Shown here: positions 44,834-53,021 of the stretch, in pieces | Layout of the letters: each line of letters begins with the position of its first letter | Position numbering within the stretch: position 1 is the first letter of the stretch | Origin: Mucilaginibacter roseus | GTDB lineage: Bacteria; Bacteroidota; Bacteroidia; Sphingobacteriales; Sphingobacteriaceae | Assembly: GCF_021215455.1 (NCBI RefSeq) | Contig: NZ_JAJPWV010000004.1 | Location: 62,001-126,000 of the forward strand | DNA: 64,000 nucleotides | Direction of reading: 5' to 3' | Position numbers and translations under genes: made by a program | Notes under the pieces: generated by a model | What the model saw: the letters and a program-made list of their open reading frames with translations, nothing else | The model's database searches: none | What the model was told of the DNA's origin: nothing

Positions 44834-45166
44834 GCAAATGCCTGCTAAATATTCTATGTATTTGGTAGATTATAACAGGATTTTGATTTATGAAATCGGG
44901 AAGCGTTTTATTTTGGATTTGGGTTAGATGGATCATTCTATAGTTTATAGCGATAATGCATATTCATTACCGATCCTAAACTTCTTTTGAGCGACCAAAA
45001 GAAGCAAAAGTCGCCGGCTACGCCCTGCCCGGTATAAGTTTGTGCTCAAGCAGAGTTTATGCTACTCCGGGCATTTCTGATGCCGGTTAGATAGGTTATT
45101 TACAGATGGTGCTTTTATGTTTGTGGGGCTAAATTAATTCCCCTCTCGGGCCAGTTAGGGAGGGTA
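44834..45166. other. Gene-free region between murI and nuoH with repeat remnants
   Basis: I see no gene here. A hairpin CTTCTTTTG-AGCGAC-CAAAAGAAG lies at about 44979-45002 and continues as CAAAAGTCGCCGG. Such CTTCTTTTG...CAAAAGAAGCAAAAG sequences are familiar to me as interspersed intergenic repeats in this phylum. Near 45140-45163, CCCCTCTCGGGCCAGTTAGGGAGGG resembles a second common intergenic word. The region may be a graveyard of small repeats and may mark where an operon was split. Confidence 0.5.
44979..45002. repeat. Inverted repeat CTTCTTTTG / CAAAAGAAG
   Basis: Nine-base arms with a 6-nt AGCGAC loop, followed by CAAAAGTCGCCGGC. It could act as a weak terminator for murI or be a dispersed repeat copy. 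Coordinates are accurate to a few bases. Confidence 0.55.
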
Positions 45167-45997
45167 TTATTTTACCGACACATACTCCGCTATCACCTGT
45201 TCACCAAAAAAGGCAGACGCGTGGTGATCAAAATCGCTGGTATCGTCTGATGTGGTATAAAACGCTTTGGTACCGCCCCAGGTTATCTTTTCTTTAATCT
45301 CGGGGTGGCGGTGCAAATAATCAACCAAACTGGTAGCTACTATATCACCTTGCGCAACTACTTTGATGTTTGATGGCAGGTATGCCTCTATTTTATCCTG
45401 CAATAATGGGTAATGGGTACAGGCCAGCAACAATGTATCTATATTAGCTGATTGTGCTTGTATAGCGTCCAGATATTCTTTTACAAAGTAATCAGCTCCC
45501 GGCTTTTCATACTCCCCGGTTTCAATAAGCGGTACCCACATCGGGCACGCTTGCTGGTAAACCTTTAGTTCAGGGAAAAACTTTTCAATCTCTAACAAAT
45601 ACGATTGCGATTGCACCGTGCCCTTTGTCCCTAAAACACCTATCTCGCCCGCTTGGGTATAGTTACCAATTACTTCGGCTGTGGGGCGTATTACACCCAA
45701 CACCCGTTTATCATCAAACTTACCGGGCATGTCCTGCTGCTGTATGGTGCGCAGCGCTTTTGCAGAGGCGGTGTTGCAGGCCAGTATAATTAACGGGCAG
45801 CCTTGTTTAAAAAGCCACTGCACACACTCCCACGTATACTCATGTATGGTTTTAAACGAGCGGTTACCATAAGGCGAACGACCGTTATCCCCCAAATAGA
45901 TATAATCATACTGCGGCAGCCGGTTGGCGATAGACCGGAACACGGTCAATCCGCCATAGCCTGAATCAAATATGCCGATGGGTTTTGTTGCTGACAC
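45167..45997 (-). CDS. murI: Glutamate racemase
   Basis: The 276-residue enzyme makes D-glutamate for peptidoglycan. The two catalytic cysteines are Cys74 in LACNTASA and Cys193 in LLLACTHYPLL, and the N-terminal GIFDSGYGGLTVFR is characteristic. It starts with GTG at 45997, four bases after a TATTTTTG element that lies in the U-tract of the ompH terminator. It is the last gene of the bamA envelope cluster. Confidence 0.96.
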   Translation of the reverse strand: MSATKPIGIFDSGYGGLTVFRSIANRLPQYDYIYLGDNGRSPYGNRSFKTIHEYTWECVQWLFKQGCPLIILACNTASAKALRTIQQQDMPGKFDDKRVLGVIRPTAEVIGNYTQAGEIGVLGTKGTVQSQSYLLEIEKFFPELKVYQQACPMWVPLIETGEYEKPGADYFVKEYLDAIQAQSANIDTLLLACTHYPLLQDKIEAYLPSNIKVVAQGDIVATSLVDYLHRHPEIKEKITWGGTKAFYTTSDDTSDFDHHASAFFGEQVIAEYVSVK

Positions 45998-46001
45998 TTT
46001 A

Positions 46002-46009
46002 CAAAAATA
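46002..46009 (-). promoter_or_regulatory. -7 element (TATTTTTG) of murI inside the ompH terminator U-tract
   Basis: TATTTTTG, then TAAA, then the GTG start at 45997. The same T-rich bases follow the ompH terminator stem (46012-46037), so one stretch may end one transcript and start the next. Confidence 0.4.
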
Positions 46010-46037
46010 AAAAAGCGCCCGGTAATGCGGGCGCTTT
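46003..46037 (-). terminator. Intrinsic terminator of the second ompH gene
   Basis: Stem AAAGCGCCCG (46037-46028 on the minus strand) / CGGGCGCTTT (46021-46012) with a 6-nt loop, followed by TTTATTTTT. Confidence 0.85.
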
Positions 46038-46060
46038 CAGTTTAATATCTTAATTACTGA

Positions 46061-46570
46061 TTATTTTAAACCCAGGTCAGCTTTAACTGATGCTAACAGA
46101 TCGTCAGCCTCCGGTGATACTAACAGTTCGGTTTGAGATGAATCAAGCACATAAGTGTAACCTTTTGCTTTAGCAACTTTGCTTATTGAAGCGCGGGCTT
46201 TGGTAAATAATGGCCTGGTTAGCTCATTGCTTTTAGCCTCTACTTTACCTTGCGCGTCTTTCTGGAAGTCCTGAATGCGTTTTTGCAGATCCTGTAATTC
46301 TGTTTCTTTAGCAGTACGGGTTGCATCGTTCATTGTAGCTTTATCCTTTTCGTAAGCCTGAGCTTTTGTTTGAAACTCGTTACCCATAGTAGTGTAAGTA
46401 TCAACAAAAGTTTTTTGGTAAGCTTCCATTTGAGTTCTTACCGTTTTAGTTTCAGGCATCAACTCCACCAGTTGATTAAAGTTAATGTGCGCGATCTTTT
46501 GTGCTTTTGCATACGTCCCCACAAATACCATGCATACCGCTACTAAAGCAACCTTAAATAATCTTTTCAT
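46061..46570 (-). CDS. OmpH/Skp-family periplasmic chaperone (second copy)
   Basis: The 169-residue protein has a signal peptide (MKRLFKVALVAVCMVFVGTYAKAQ) and the OmpH core: KIAHINFNQLVELMPE, a long charged coiled-coil (~45-120) and the C-terminal SISKVAKAKGYTYVLDSS. Skp-type trimers hold unfolded outer-membrane proteins. ATG 46570 is used because the open frame upstream adds 21 residues that break the signal peptide. It follows its paralogue and bamA on the same strand. Confidence 0.92.
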   Translation of the reverse strand: MKRLFKVALVAVCMVFVGTYAKAQKIAHINFNQLVELMPETKTVRTQMEAYQKTFVDTYTTMGNEFQTKAQAYEKDKATMNDATRTAKETELQDLQKRIQDFQKDAQGKVEAKSNELTRPLFTKARASISKVAKAKGYTYVLDSSQTELLVSPEADDLLASVKADLGLK

Positions 46571-46622
46571 TTTTGTTTCTGTGTGTTTAATATAATAGTT
46601 CGCTATTTTATAAAATATAAAT

Positions 46623-47153
46623 TTATTGGGCAAATGTTCCTGGTTTTAATCCTAAACGCGTAATTACCGCGGCGCTTTTATCGTACCTCGGATTTGCGTA
46701 AAGCATCATTACCTCGCTGTTCTTGTCAAATATCATATCCAGATTTTCGCTTTCAGCAACTGCCTGTACCGCTTTTGACACGCGATCCTGAATTGGTTTA
46801 ATCAGCGCATTGCTTTTTTGTGTCAACTCACCGTCAGGACCGAATTTCAACCTCTGAAAATCCTTTGCTGCTTTCTCCTTGCCTACAATTTCGGCCTCAC
46901 GGCGTTTTTTCATTTCAGGCGTCATCAACACTTGGTCGGCCTGGTAAGCTTTATACAACCTGTCAATCTCCTGAAACTTGGCATCAGCCTCTTTTTGCCA
47001 CTGCTGCGATTGCGCCGTAAGTTGCTTTTGTGCCGATGTGTAGTCAGGTATATGCTTCAATATGTATTCTGAGTCAACATAAGCAAACCTTTGTGCAAAT
47101 GCTCCTAAACATGCAGTAAACGCTAATAAAGCTGTTAAAATTATCCTTTTCAT
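46623..47153 (-). CDS. OmpH/Skp-family periplasmic chaperone (first copy)
   Basis: The 176-residue protein has a signal peptide (MKRIILTALLAFTACLGAFAQ), then RFAYVDSEYILKHIPDY, a long coiled coil (~40-120) and AVAESENLDMIFDKNSEVMMLY. It shares the OmpH layout with the following gene, although the two are divergent in sequence. It starts 15 nt after the bamA stop, so it is probably cotranscribed with bamA and delivers unfolded barrels to it. Confidence 0.92.
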   Translation of the reverse strand: MKRIILTALLAFTACLGAFAQRFAYVDSEYILKHIPDYTSAQKQLTAQSQQWQKEADAKFQEIDRLYKAYQADQVLMTPEMKKRREAEIVGKEKAAKDFQRLKFGPDGELTQKSNALIKPIQDRVSKAVQAVAESENLDMIFDKNSEVMMLYANPRYDKSAAVITRLGLKPGTFAQ

Positions 47154-47168
47154 AAATTAATTATACAA

Positions 47169-49697
47169 TTAATTAAATCCACCTTGTAAACTTTGTGCGA
47201 TTGAGAAGTGGAACTGTCCTCTTCCTGCATCCGGTTGACCAGGTATGCGGTCGAAACCATAACCATAATCAAGCCCAAGCAAACCAAATATAGGTAAAAA
47301 TATCCGGGCACCCATACCTACCGAACGCCTTACGTTGAACGGATTGTACCGGCTAAAGCTATCCCAAGCGTTACCGCCCTCAGCAAACGCCAGCAGGAAT
47401 ATAGTGGCCGACTGGCTTGCAATTACCGGGTGGCGCAACTCAAGCGTAAACTTGTTATAGATGGCACTGCCCGGGTTATCATTAGCCGTGTAGTTTGAAC
47501 CGGTTGGCACAATGGAGAAGTTTTGGTAACCACGTAAACCGATGATCTCGCTACCTTGCAGAAACTGGTAAGTTTGCATACCATCACCACCAAGTTTAAA
47601 GCGCTCAAACGGTGAAGGGCCTACCTGCGAGTTGTATGAACCCAGGAAACCAAACCTTGCCTGCGACATCAAAACCAATTTACCTGTTATGCGCTGGAAC
47701 CATTGTGCATCAAACTTCCATTTGTGATACTCCACAAATTTATAACGCTCTTCCGGCGTAGCAATTGCGTAGTTGGTATTATTAAATAATGAATATGGCG
47801 GGGTTACCTGTACCGTAAACCTGATGTTTGAACCTGATGTTGGGTAAATTGGCGCATCCAATGAGTTACGGCTTAGCTCCTGCGTAATTTTAATGTTGTA
47901 TGATGTACCGTTTCTGAATAAATATGCAGAGTAGTTATCCAGGAAATAGTGGTCAAAGTTAAGCGAGTAGTTTAATTGGAAGTAGTTATCAGGCCAGTTT
48001 AAACGCTTACCTAAGGTTACACCTATACCGTTAATACGTAACTTATTGTAGTAAGGGCTTGATTTTGGATAATATTGCCCTGTTGAGCTACCTTGTGTAT
48101 AAGCCGACAAGCTGAAGAAGATAGGTTTTTTACCACCCAGCCATGGCTCAGAAAAGGTGAACGAGAAGTTTTGATACGTACGTCCGCTCGACTGGCCACG
48201 TATACTTAACCTTTGTCCGTCTCCTTTTGGCAGCGGCCTGTAGGCTTTAAGGTTGAATATATTACGCAGCGAGAAGTTGTTGAATGATAAACCTAACGTA
48301 CCAACCAACTGGCCACCGCCAAAACCACCCGAAAGTTCGATCTGATCTGAAGGTTTTTCAACTACGTTGTAAATAATGTCAACTGTACCTTCAGCCGGGT
48401 TTATGTTGGTAGGGCGTGGTTCTGTTTTTTGCTCATCAAAGCTACCCAGTTGCGAAAGCTCACGTGTACTACGGATCAATAACGTTTTGTTAAAACGTTG
48501 CCCTGGTTTAGTACGTATCTCACGCATCACCACCTTGTCATTAGTAACATCATTACCTTTAACGGTTACACGGTTAATGGTGTACTGCGGGCCTTCGTAA
48601 ATACGGATGTCCAGATCGATAGTATCGCCATAAATACGTGTTTGTACCGGGTCGGCATTGTAAGTCAGGTATCCGTCATCTAAATAAAGCGTTGATACGT
48701 CATCATTACTTGGCGTTGGGCCTGACAACCTTTTGGTCAGTTCCTCTTCACTAAATATATCGCCCTTTTTAATACGCAATACACGATTCAAAAACTCGGT
48801 GGTGTATTTAGCATTGCCCGACCATTTAATGTTACCGAAGTAATACTTAGGGCCTTCGTAAACTTTTATCTTCACGTCAACCGTGCGCTCATCGTGGCGG
48901 GCAACGGTATCATCCAATACCTGCGCATCACGATAACCTTCGGCCTGCATTTTCTCGATAAGCGTTTGCTTATCTTCTAAAAACTTGTCCTCTTTAAATT
49001 TCTTTGAACCGAAAATGTTGTACCACTTTTTGGTACGGGTATTCTTTAAAAACTTACGTAATTTTTTATCGGTAAACGCAGTGTTACCATCAAATTCAAC
49101 ACTGTTTATTTTAACCTTTGTCTTCTTATCAACCTGCACATTCAGTATCACCGAACTTGAATCACCCGGATCAGGTACCGGGTTCATCTTTACCTCGGTA
49201 AATAAATAACCTTTCTCGTTAAAATGGCGCTTTATAATACCGGTTGTGGTATTGATCAGGTTTTGGTTAACTATCTTACCTGTTTTATCGTTCAGCTTTT
49301 TGGTAACATCCTCAATTTCTCCCTTTTTGATGCCGGTTATTTTCAACCTTGATAAACGCGGCCTTTCAACCACTGCTATCTCCAGGTATACGGTATCCAT
49401 ATTTACCTTGGTAATGTTCAGTTGAACATCATCAAACAATCCCTGCGAAAAAAGGTCTTTAATAACACGCGCGTTAGCCTCGCCCGGTAATATCAGCCTG
49501 TCGCCTTTGTTTAACTTTGATATGGTGATCAAAATTTCCTTATCAAGGTTTTTGGCTCCGCTGATGGTTACCCCACCAACAATATACTCTTTAGGGCTAA
49601 GATAATTCAGGCTGTCTGCCGAGCCGGCCGGAACCTGCGCCATGGCAGTAATTGCACTTAACAGGAAAGAAAATACAGCAACTATATATTTATACAT
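47169..49697 (-). CDS. bamA: Outer-membrane assembly factor BamA
   Basis: The 842-residue protein has a signal peptide (cleavage near AMAQ), five POTRA domains over roughly 35-430, and a C-terminal 16-strand barrel. The POTRA parts show YIVGGVTISGAKNLD, a LFDDVQLNITKVNMDTVYLEI segment and GPQYTINRVTVKGND. The barrel includes FSLRNIFNLKAYRPLPKGDGQ and, near lid loop 6, a FKLGGDGMQTYQFLQGSEIIGLRGY region carrying the VRGF-like motif LRGY. It folds barrels into the outer membrane. Confidence 0.96.
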   Translation of the reverse strand: MYKYIVAVFSFLLSAITAMAQVPAGSADSLNYLSPKEYIVGGVTISGAKNLDKEILITISKLNKGDRLILPGEANARVIKDLFSQGLFDDVQLNITKVNMDTVYLEIAVVERPRLSRLKITGIKKGEIEDVTKKLNDKTGKIVNQNLINTTTGIIKRHFNEKGYLFTEVKMNPVPDPGDSSSVILNVQVDKKTKVKINSVEFDGNTAFTDKKLRKFLKNTRTKKWYNIFGSKKFKEDKFLEDKQTLIEKMQAEGYRDAQVLDDTVARHDERTVDVKIKVYEGPKYYFGNIKWSGNAKYTTEFLNRVLRIKKGDIFSEEELTKRLSGPTPSNDDVSTLYLDDGYLTYNADPVQTRIYGDTIDLDIRIYEGPQYTINRVTVKGNDVTNDKVVMREIRTKPGQRFNKTLLIRSTRELSQLGSFDEQKTEPRPTNINPAEGTVDIIYNVVEKPSDQIELSGGFGGGQLVGTLGLSFNNFSLRNIFNLKAYRPLPKGDGQRLSIRGQSSGRTYQNFSFTFSEPWLGGKKPIFFSLSAYTQGSSTGQYYPKSSPYYNKLRINGIGVTLGKRLNWPDNYFQLNYSLNFDHYFLDNYSAYLFRNGTSYNIKITQELSRNSLDAPIYPTSGSNIRFTVQVTPPYSLFNNTNYAIATPEERYKFVEYHKWKFDAQWFQRITGKLVLMSQARFGFLGSYNSQVGPSPFERFKLGGDGMQTYQFLQGSEIIGLRGYQNFSIVPTGSNYTANDNPGSAIYNKFTLELRHPVIASQSATIFLLAFAEGGNAWDSFSRYNPFNVRRSVGMGARIFLPIFGLLGLDYGYGFDRIPGQPDAGRGQFHFSIAQSLQGGFN

Positions 49698-49760
49698 TCG
49701 GATATTTTAGTGGGCTAAAAATAATTTAAACAGTTGTTAAATAGTGTTAAAAGTAAAAAT

Positions 49761-50495
49761 TTAGTTAAGCTGCTCGCTGGTCATACCAAAGCGGCGCTCG
49801 CGCTGCTGGTAGTCAAGTATCGCTTCAAATAAATCTTCGCGCCTGAAATCGGGCCATAATTTATTGGTAAAATACAGCTCGGTATAGGCTATTTGCCAAA
49901 GCAGATAGTTGCTGATGCGGTGTTCACCGCTCGTCCTGATCAACAGTTCAGGATCAGGCATATTATAAGTGTAGAGGTTATCAGCAAAAGTTTGTTCAGT
50001 AATGTCTGCCGGGTTAAGCTCACCTGCCTTAACCTTTTCGGCAATGCTTTTCACAGCGTGGATCATCTCGTTACGTGAGCTATAGCTTAAGGCGAGTGTA
50101 AGCACCAAACCGGTGTTACCGGCGGTGGTTTGCATGGCTTTGGTAAGTTCGCGGTGGTTACGGGCAGGCAGCATACTTAAGTCGCCAATGGCGTTAAGGC
50201 GCACATTATTATTCATGAAAGTGCTTATCTCCTTATTAATGGTGCTTACCATTAATTCCATCAACGCCATTACCTCAAGCTTTGGGCGGTTCCAGTTCTC
50301 GGCCGAAAATGCGTAAAGGGTTAAATATTTTAAACCCAGTTCACAAGCGCCCTCAACTACATCGCGTACGGCAAGCACACCGTTATGATGGCCAAATACC
50401 CTTAACTTTCCTTTGGTTTTTGCCCAGCGGCCGTTACCATCCATAATAATGGCAATATGCGCGGGCAATTTCAACAAATCGATCTGGTCTTTCAT
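49761..50495 (-). CDS. uppS: Isoprenyl transferase (undecaprenyl diphosphate synthase)
   Basis: The 244-residue cis-prenyltransferase makes the C55 lipid carrier for peptidoglycan and O-antigen. The substrate site is IIMDGNGRWAKTKGKLRVFGHHNG with catalytic Asp19. TLYAFSAENWNRP, a PDPELLIRTSGEHRISNYLLWQ segment and TELYFTNKLWPDF are conserved. I begin it at ATG 50495 (MKDQIDLLK); an in-frame ATG at 50534 adds 13 residues. It precedes bamA by 63 nt, an arrangement common in Bacteroidota. Confidence 0.97.
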   Translation of the reverse strand: MKDQIDLLKLPAHIAIIMDGNGRWAKTKGKLRVFGHHNGVLAVRDVVEGACELGLKYLTLYAFSAENWNRPKLEVMALMELMVSTINKEISTFMNNNVRLNAIGDLSMLPARNHRELTKAMQTTAGNTGLVLTLALSYSSRNEMIHAVKSIAEKVKAGELNPADITEQTFADNLYTYNMPDPELLIRTSGEHRISNYLLWQIAYTELYFTNKLWPDFRREDLFEAILDYQQRERRFGMTSEQLN

Positions 50496-50575
50496 TCCTG
50501 CCGTGTTAAATAGCGATAATTTATGGCGCTGCAATTGTAATAAGTAAGCGCTCAGCTATTTAAATTATTTAAAAT

Positions 50576-50603
50576 AAGCCTGTTTTTTCAGGCTACAAAG
50601 GTA
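50576..50603 (-). promoter_or_regulatory. uppS promoter element with a hairpin at the predicted mRNA 5' end
   Basis: TACCTTTG at 50603-50596 (minus strand) matches TAnnTTTG. Directly after it comes AGCCTG-AAAAAA-CAGGCT (50593-50576), which would form a hairpin at the very 5' end of the transcript. About 80 nt of leader follow before the ATG. Confidence 0.4.
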
Positions 50604-50663
50604 AAACTTACTTTGTATTTTTTTAGTATGACGGCGTAAAAGAAAAAACAAGCTTTTTTTCAA

Positions 50664-50691
50664 CAAAAAAGCCGGGCTGCTGAGCCCGGCT
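50664..50691 (-). terminator. Intrinsic terminator of the exbD-like gene
   Basis: Stem AGCCGGGCT (50691-50683 on the minus strand) / AGCCCGGCT (50678-50670), 4-nt loop, then TTTTTTG. It cuts the DUF6089-exbD side off from uppS. Confidence 0.85.
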
Positions 50692-50703
50692 GTACATGTA
50701 TCT

Positions 50704-51240
50704 TTATAATTTTAATAGATGCCATTTTGCTTCAACAGCGTTATCCTGAGGGGCTATATCGGCAATGGCATAGGCTGGCACCTGGGTTATATCCAGTTCG
50801 TCAATAGTGTTTACCAGGTTTTCATATTTTGAACTGTCTGCCGGTTTTACTATTACCATCAGCGTTTTACCGTAGTTCTTTCTAACATACGCCCGGGCAT
50901 CAAGCAAAGCTTTGCGGACGCCGTTTTTACCATAACCTGCCACTGTTGGTTTAAGTATGGGCTGCTCCGCCCGGCCTAAATACCAAAGGGCCTTGTTATC
51001 CTTACCCAGGCATACGGTCAGCGTTCGGTTTTCAGATACCAGGAGCTCTGTATCATCTCCGGGATCATCCGGCATTGCTATGGCCATTATCTTAGGCTTG
51101 CTCAAGGTAGTGGTCATGATAAAAAAGGTGATTAACAAAAAGGCAAGGTCAACCATAGCTGTTAGATCTACGCGGGTTGAGGCGCGTTTGCGGGTTCCTT
51201 TTCTGCCTGATCCGGCGGCAGATGTGTTTAATTCGGCCAT
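50704..51240 (-). CDS. ExbD/TolR-family biopolymer transport protein, orphan
   Basis: The 178-residue protein has one N-terminal membrane helix (~26-48). The family motif STRVDLTAMVDLAFLLITFFIMT contains the essential intramembrane Asp of the proton channel, and the rest is a periplasmic domain. ExbD works with ExbB and a TonB protein to power outer-membrane receptors, but no exbB or tonB is adjacent. It sits between DUF6089 and uppS, followed by its own terminator, so it looks inserted into a conserved envelope cluster. Its partner is unknown. Confidence 0.9.
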   Translation of the reverse strand: MAELNTSAAGSGRKGTRKRASTRVDLTAMVDLAFLLITFFIMTTTLSKPKIMAIAMPDDPGDDTELLVSENRTLTVCLGKDNKALWYLGRAEQPILKPTVAGYGKNGVRKALLDARAYVRKNYGKTLMVIVKPADSSKYENLVNTIDELDITQVPAYAIADIAPQDNAVEAKWHLLKL

Positions 51241-51329
51241 AACAATAATAGTTTAGATGAGTAATACTATTTATTACGCCAAATTATATTTTTTATTATA
51301 TATATTTTATAAAATTTTATTTTATAAAA

Positions 51330-52121
51330 TCAATTTTCGTAATAACATTTTTCGGTTACGAATGTAAACGAAAGCGAAAGGTTTAAAAACAGGTACGTAT
51401 CGCGCTTACGTAAATCTCCGCGTTGGGTGCCCGCAGTGCCTGTATACACGCCGGTGCGCTCGCCCGTACGGTCTGACAACCGCACAGAGGTTGGAGATGG
51501 CAATGTAGATTTATCAGCGTATAAGCCACTTACGTCATCAAGGTAGTCGGTATTTGTCCACCGATAGCCCAAATCGGCTATCAATGTCCACTTGCCGCCG
51601 ATGTTATATTTTATACCAGCGCCGTAAGGCACTGATAGTATTGTACCTGCATACTGCTTTTCCTGCCCCTCGGTACGCAACCGGCGTAAACCTACCTGAT
51701 TGCCATTCAGTTCGGTTCGTGGTGCGTGCGCGGCTAAGCCAATGCCTGCAAATACAAACGGCGTAAAAACATTTTTTCCGGCGTCAGGAATGTAGTGCAT
51801 AAAATTAAACTCGCCGGTTAGGCTGGTTTCCATTATGCGATTGGTAAAACTCAGGTTACGGTCGCGCTGTTGCTGGTTGTTGGACGTACTGTCCGCAGCC
51901 CCTATTTTGCCATAAGTGAATTGTAGTTTAGCCGAGAGGTAGCCGTTAAAGTTGCGTTTTACAAACACGTTACCGTCAAGCCCGCTAATTTGTAAGGGAT
52001 TATGCTGATTTAAATCGCCCATGTAACCGGCGCCGCCAATACCCGCCCCTACTTCCCAGGTTTGGGCTTTGAGCGTTATGGCTATAAATAATATGAGTAT
52101 TGTAAGTAGATATTTCTGCAT
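51330..52121 (-). CDS. DUF6089 family outer-membrane beta-barrel protein
   Basis: The 263-residue protein has a signal peptide (MQKYLLTILILFIAITLKAQ) and alternating hydrophobic strands typical of an 8-stranded OmpA-like barrel: TWEVGAGIGGAGYMGDLNQ, NFNGYLSAKLQFTYGKIG, PYGAGIKYNIGGKWTLIADLGYRWT. DUF6089 proteins are found in Bacteroidota between nadK and uppS/bamA. Role unknown. It begins about 10 nt after the nadK stop and is probably in the same operon. Confidence 0.85.
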   Translation of the reverse strand: MQKYLLTILILFIAITLKAQTWEVGAGIGGAGYMGDLNQHNPLQISGLDGNVFVKRNFNGYLSAKLQFTYGKIGAADSTSNNQQQRDRNLSFTNRIMETSLTGEFNFMHYIPDAGKNVFTPFVFAGIGLAAHAPRTELNGNQVGLRRLRTEGQEKQYAGTILSVPYGAGIKYNIGGKWTLIADLGYRWTNTDYLDDVSGLYADKSTLPSPTSVRLSDRTGERTGVYTGTAGTQRGDLRKRDTYLFLNLSLSFTFVTEKCYYEN

Positions 52122-52130
52122 CCGGTAAGG

Positions 52131-53012
52131 CTAATAATTACGGGTGTCAAGTCCCCACAATAACTTATGTCTTAACGTTGATAAGTAATTTTCATTATTC
52201 AGCCTGATCAAATTAAGCTGAAAGTCAGCTTTGCTTACATTGATACGCACCGGCTGGTCAAGCACCACGGTACGTGAATCGCAAGATATTAAATAGTTGG
52301 CGCTGCGTGTTTCCACATCGAAAGACAATGTACAGCAATCAGGTAATACTGCCGGCCTCACATTGAGGTTATGCGGCGAAATTGGCGTTAATACCACCGT
52401 GTTTGATTCCGGGAAAATAATAGGGCCGCCGCAACTTAACGAGTAAGCTGTTGAACCTGTAGCTGTTGATACAATAATGCCATCGCTCCAATAAGAGTTG
52501 AGAAAATTATTATCTAAAAAGGCATGCGTAGTAATCATGGCTGAATCATCACGCTTATGTATGGTAATCTCGTTCAGCGCGAAATTATCATCCCCAAACA
52601 GCTTGGCTTCCGAGTCTATACGAAGCATAGCCCTTTTGTCAAGCGTGTATTGCTGATTAACCACCGCGTGTATGGCAGCGGCAATGTCGCTTTTATTGAT
52701 ACTGGCCAAAAAGCCGAGCCTGCCAAAGTTGATGCCTATTACAGGGATGCCACTGTCACGTATCAGGGTAACGGTATCTAACATGGTACCATCGCCACCA
52801 AGACTCAAAAACAGATCGATCAAGCCTTTAAATGGCTGACCTTCTTCGAGTACGGTATACTTAACGTTGGTTATTTTGTCCTGCAGATAGCCATGCAAGC
52901 GGCTGTGTACATATATTTCGACCCCGTGTTGTTGCAGGTTATCAAAAACCTGTTGTATAAAGGGCAAAACCTCACTATCTGTAAATGGTCTGCCGTATAC
53001 TGCTATTTTCAT
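52131..53012 (-). CDS. nadK: NAD kinase
   Basis: The 293-residue enzyme phosphorylates NAD to NADP. The signature LSLGGDGTMLDTV (Asp in GGDGT) lies near 70, NEITIHKRDDSAM near 145, and SDGIIVSTATGSTAYSLSCGGPI near 180-200. Length is normal. It lies 10 nt from the upstream CBS gene and 10 nt from DUF6089, indicating an operon running from the alpha/beta hydrolase to DUF6089. Confidence 0.97.
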   Translation of the reverse strand: MKIAVYGRPFTDSEVLPFIQQVFDNLQQHGVEIYVHSRLHGYLQDKITNVKYTVLEEGQPFKGLIDLFLSLGGDGTMLDTVTLIRDSGIPVIGINFGRLGFLASINKSDIAAAIHAVVNQQYTLDKRAMLRIDSEAKLFGDDNFALNEITIHKRDDSAMITTHAFLDNNFLNSYWSDGIIVSTATGSTAYSLSCGGPIIFPESNTVVLTPISPHNLNVRPAVLPDCCTLSFDVETRSANYLISCDSRTVVLDQPVRINVSKADFQLNLIRLNNENYLSTLRHKLLWGLDTRNY

Positions 53013-53021
53013 CAGGCGGGA

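Noticed and set aside
44834..45166. Search for tRNA or small RNA genes in this and other gaps
   Set aside because: No T-loop-like TTCGAATCC pattern or cloverleaf was found by eye in any gap of the window.
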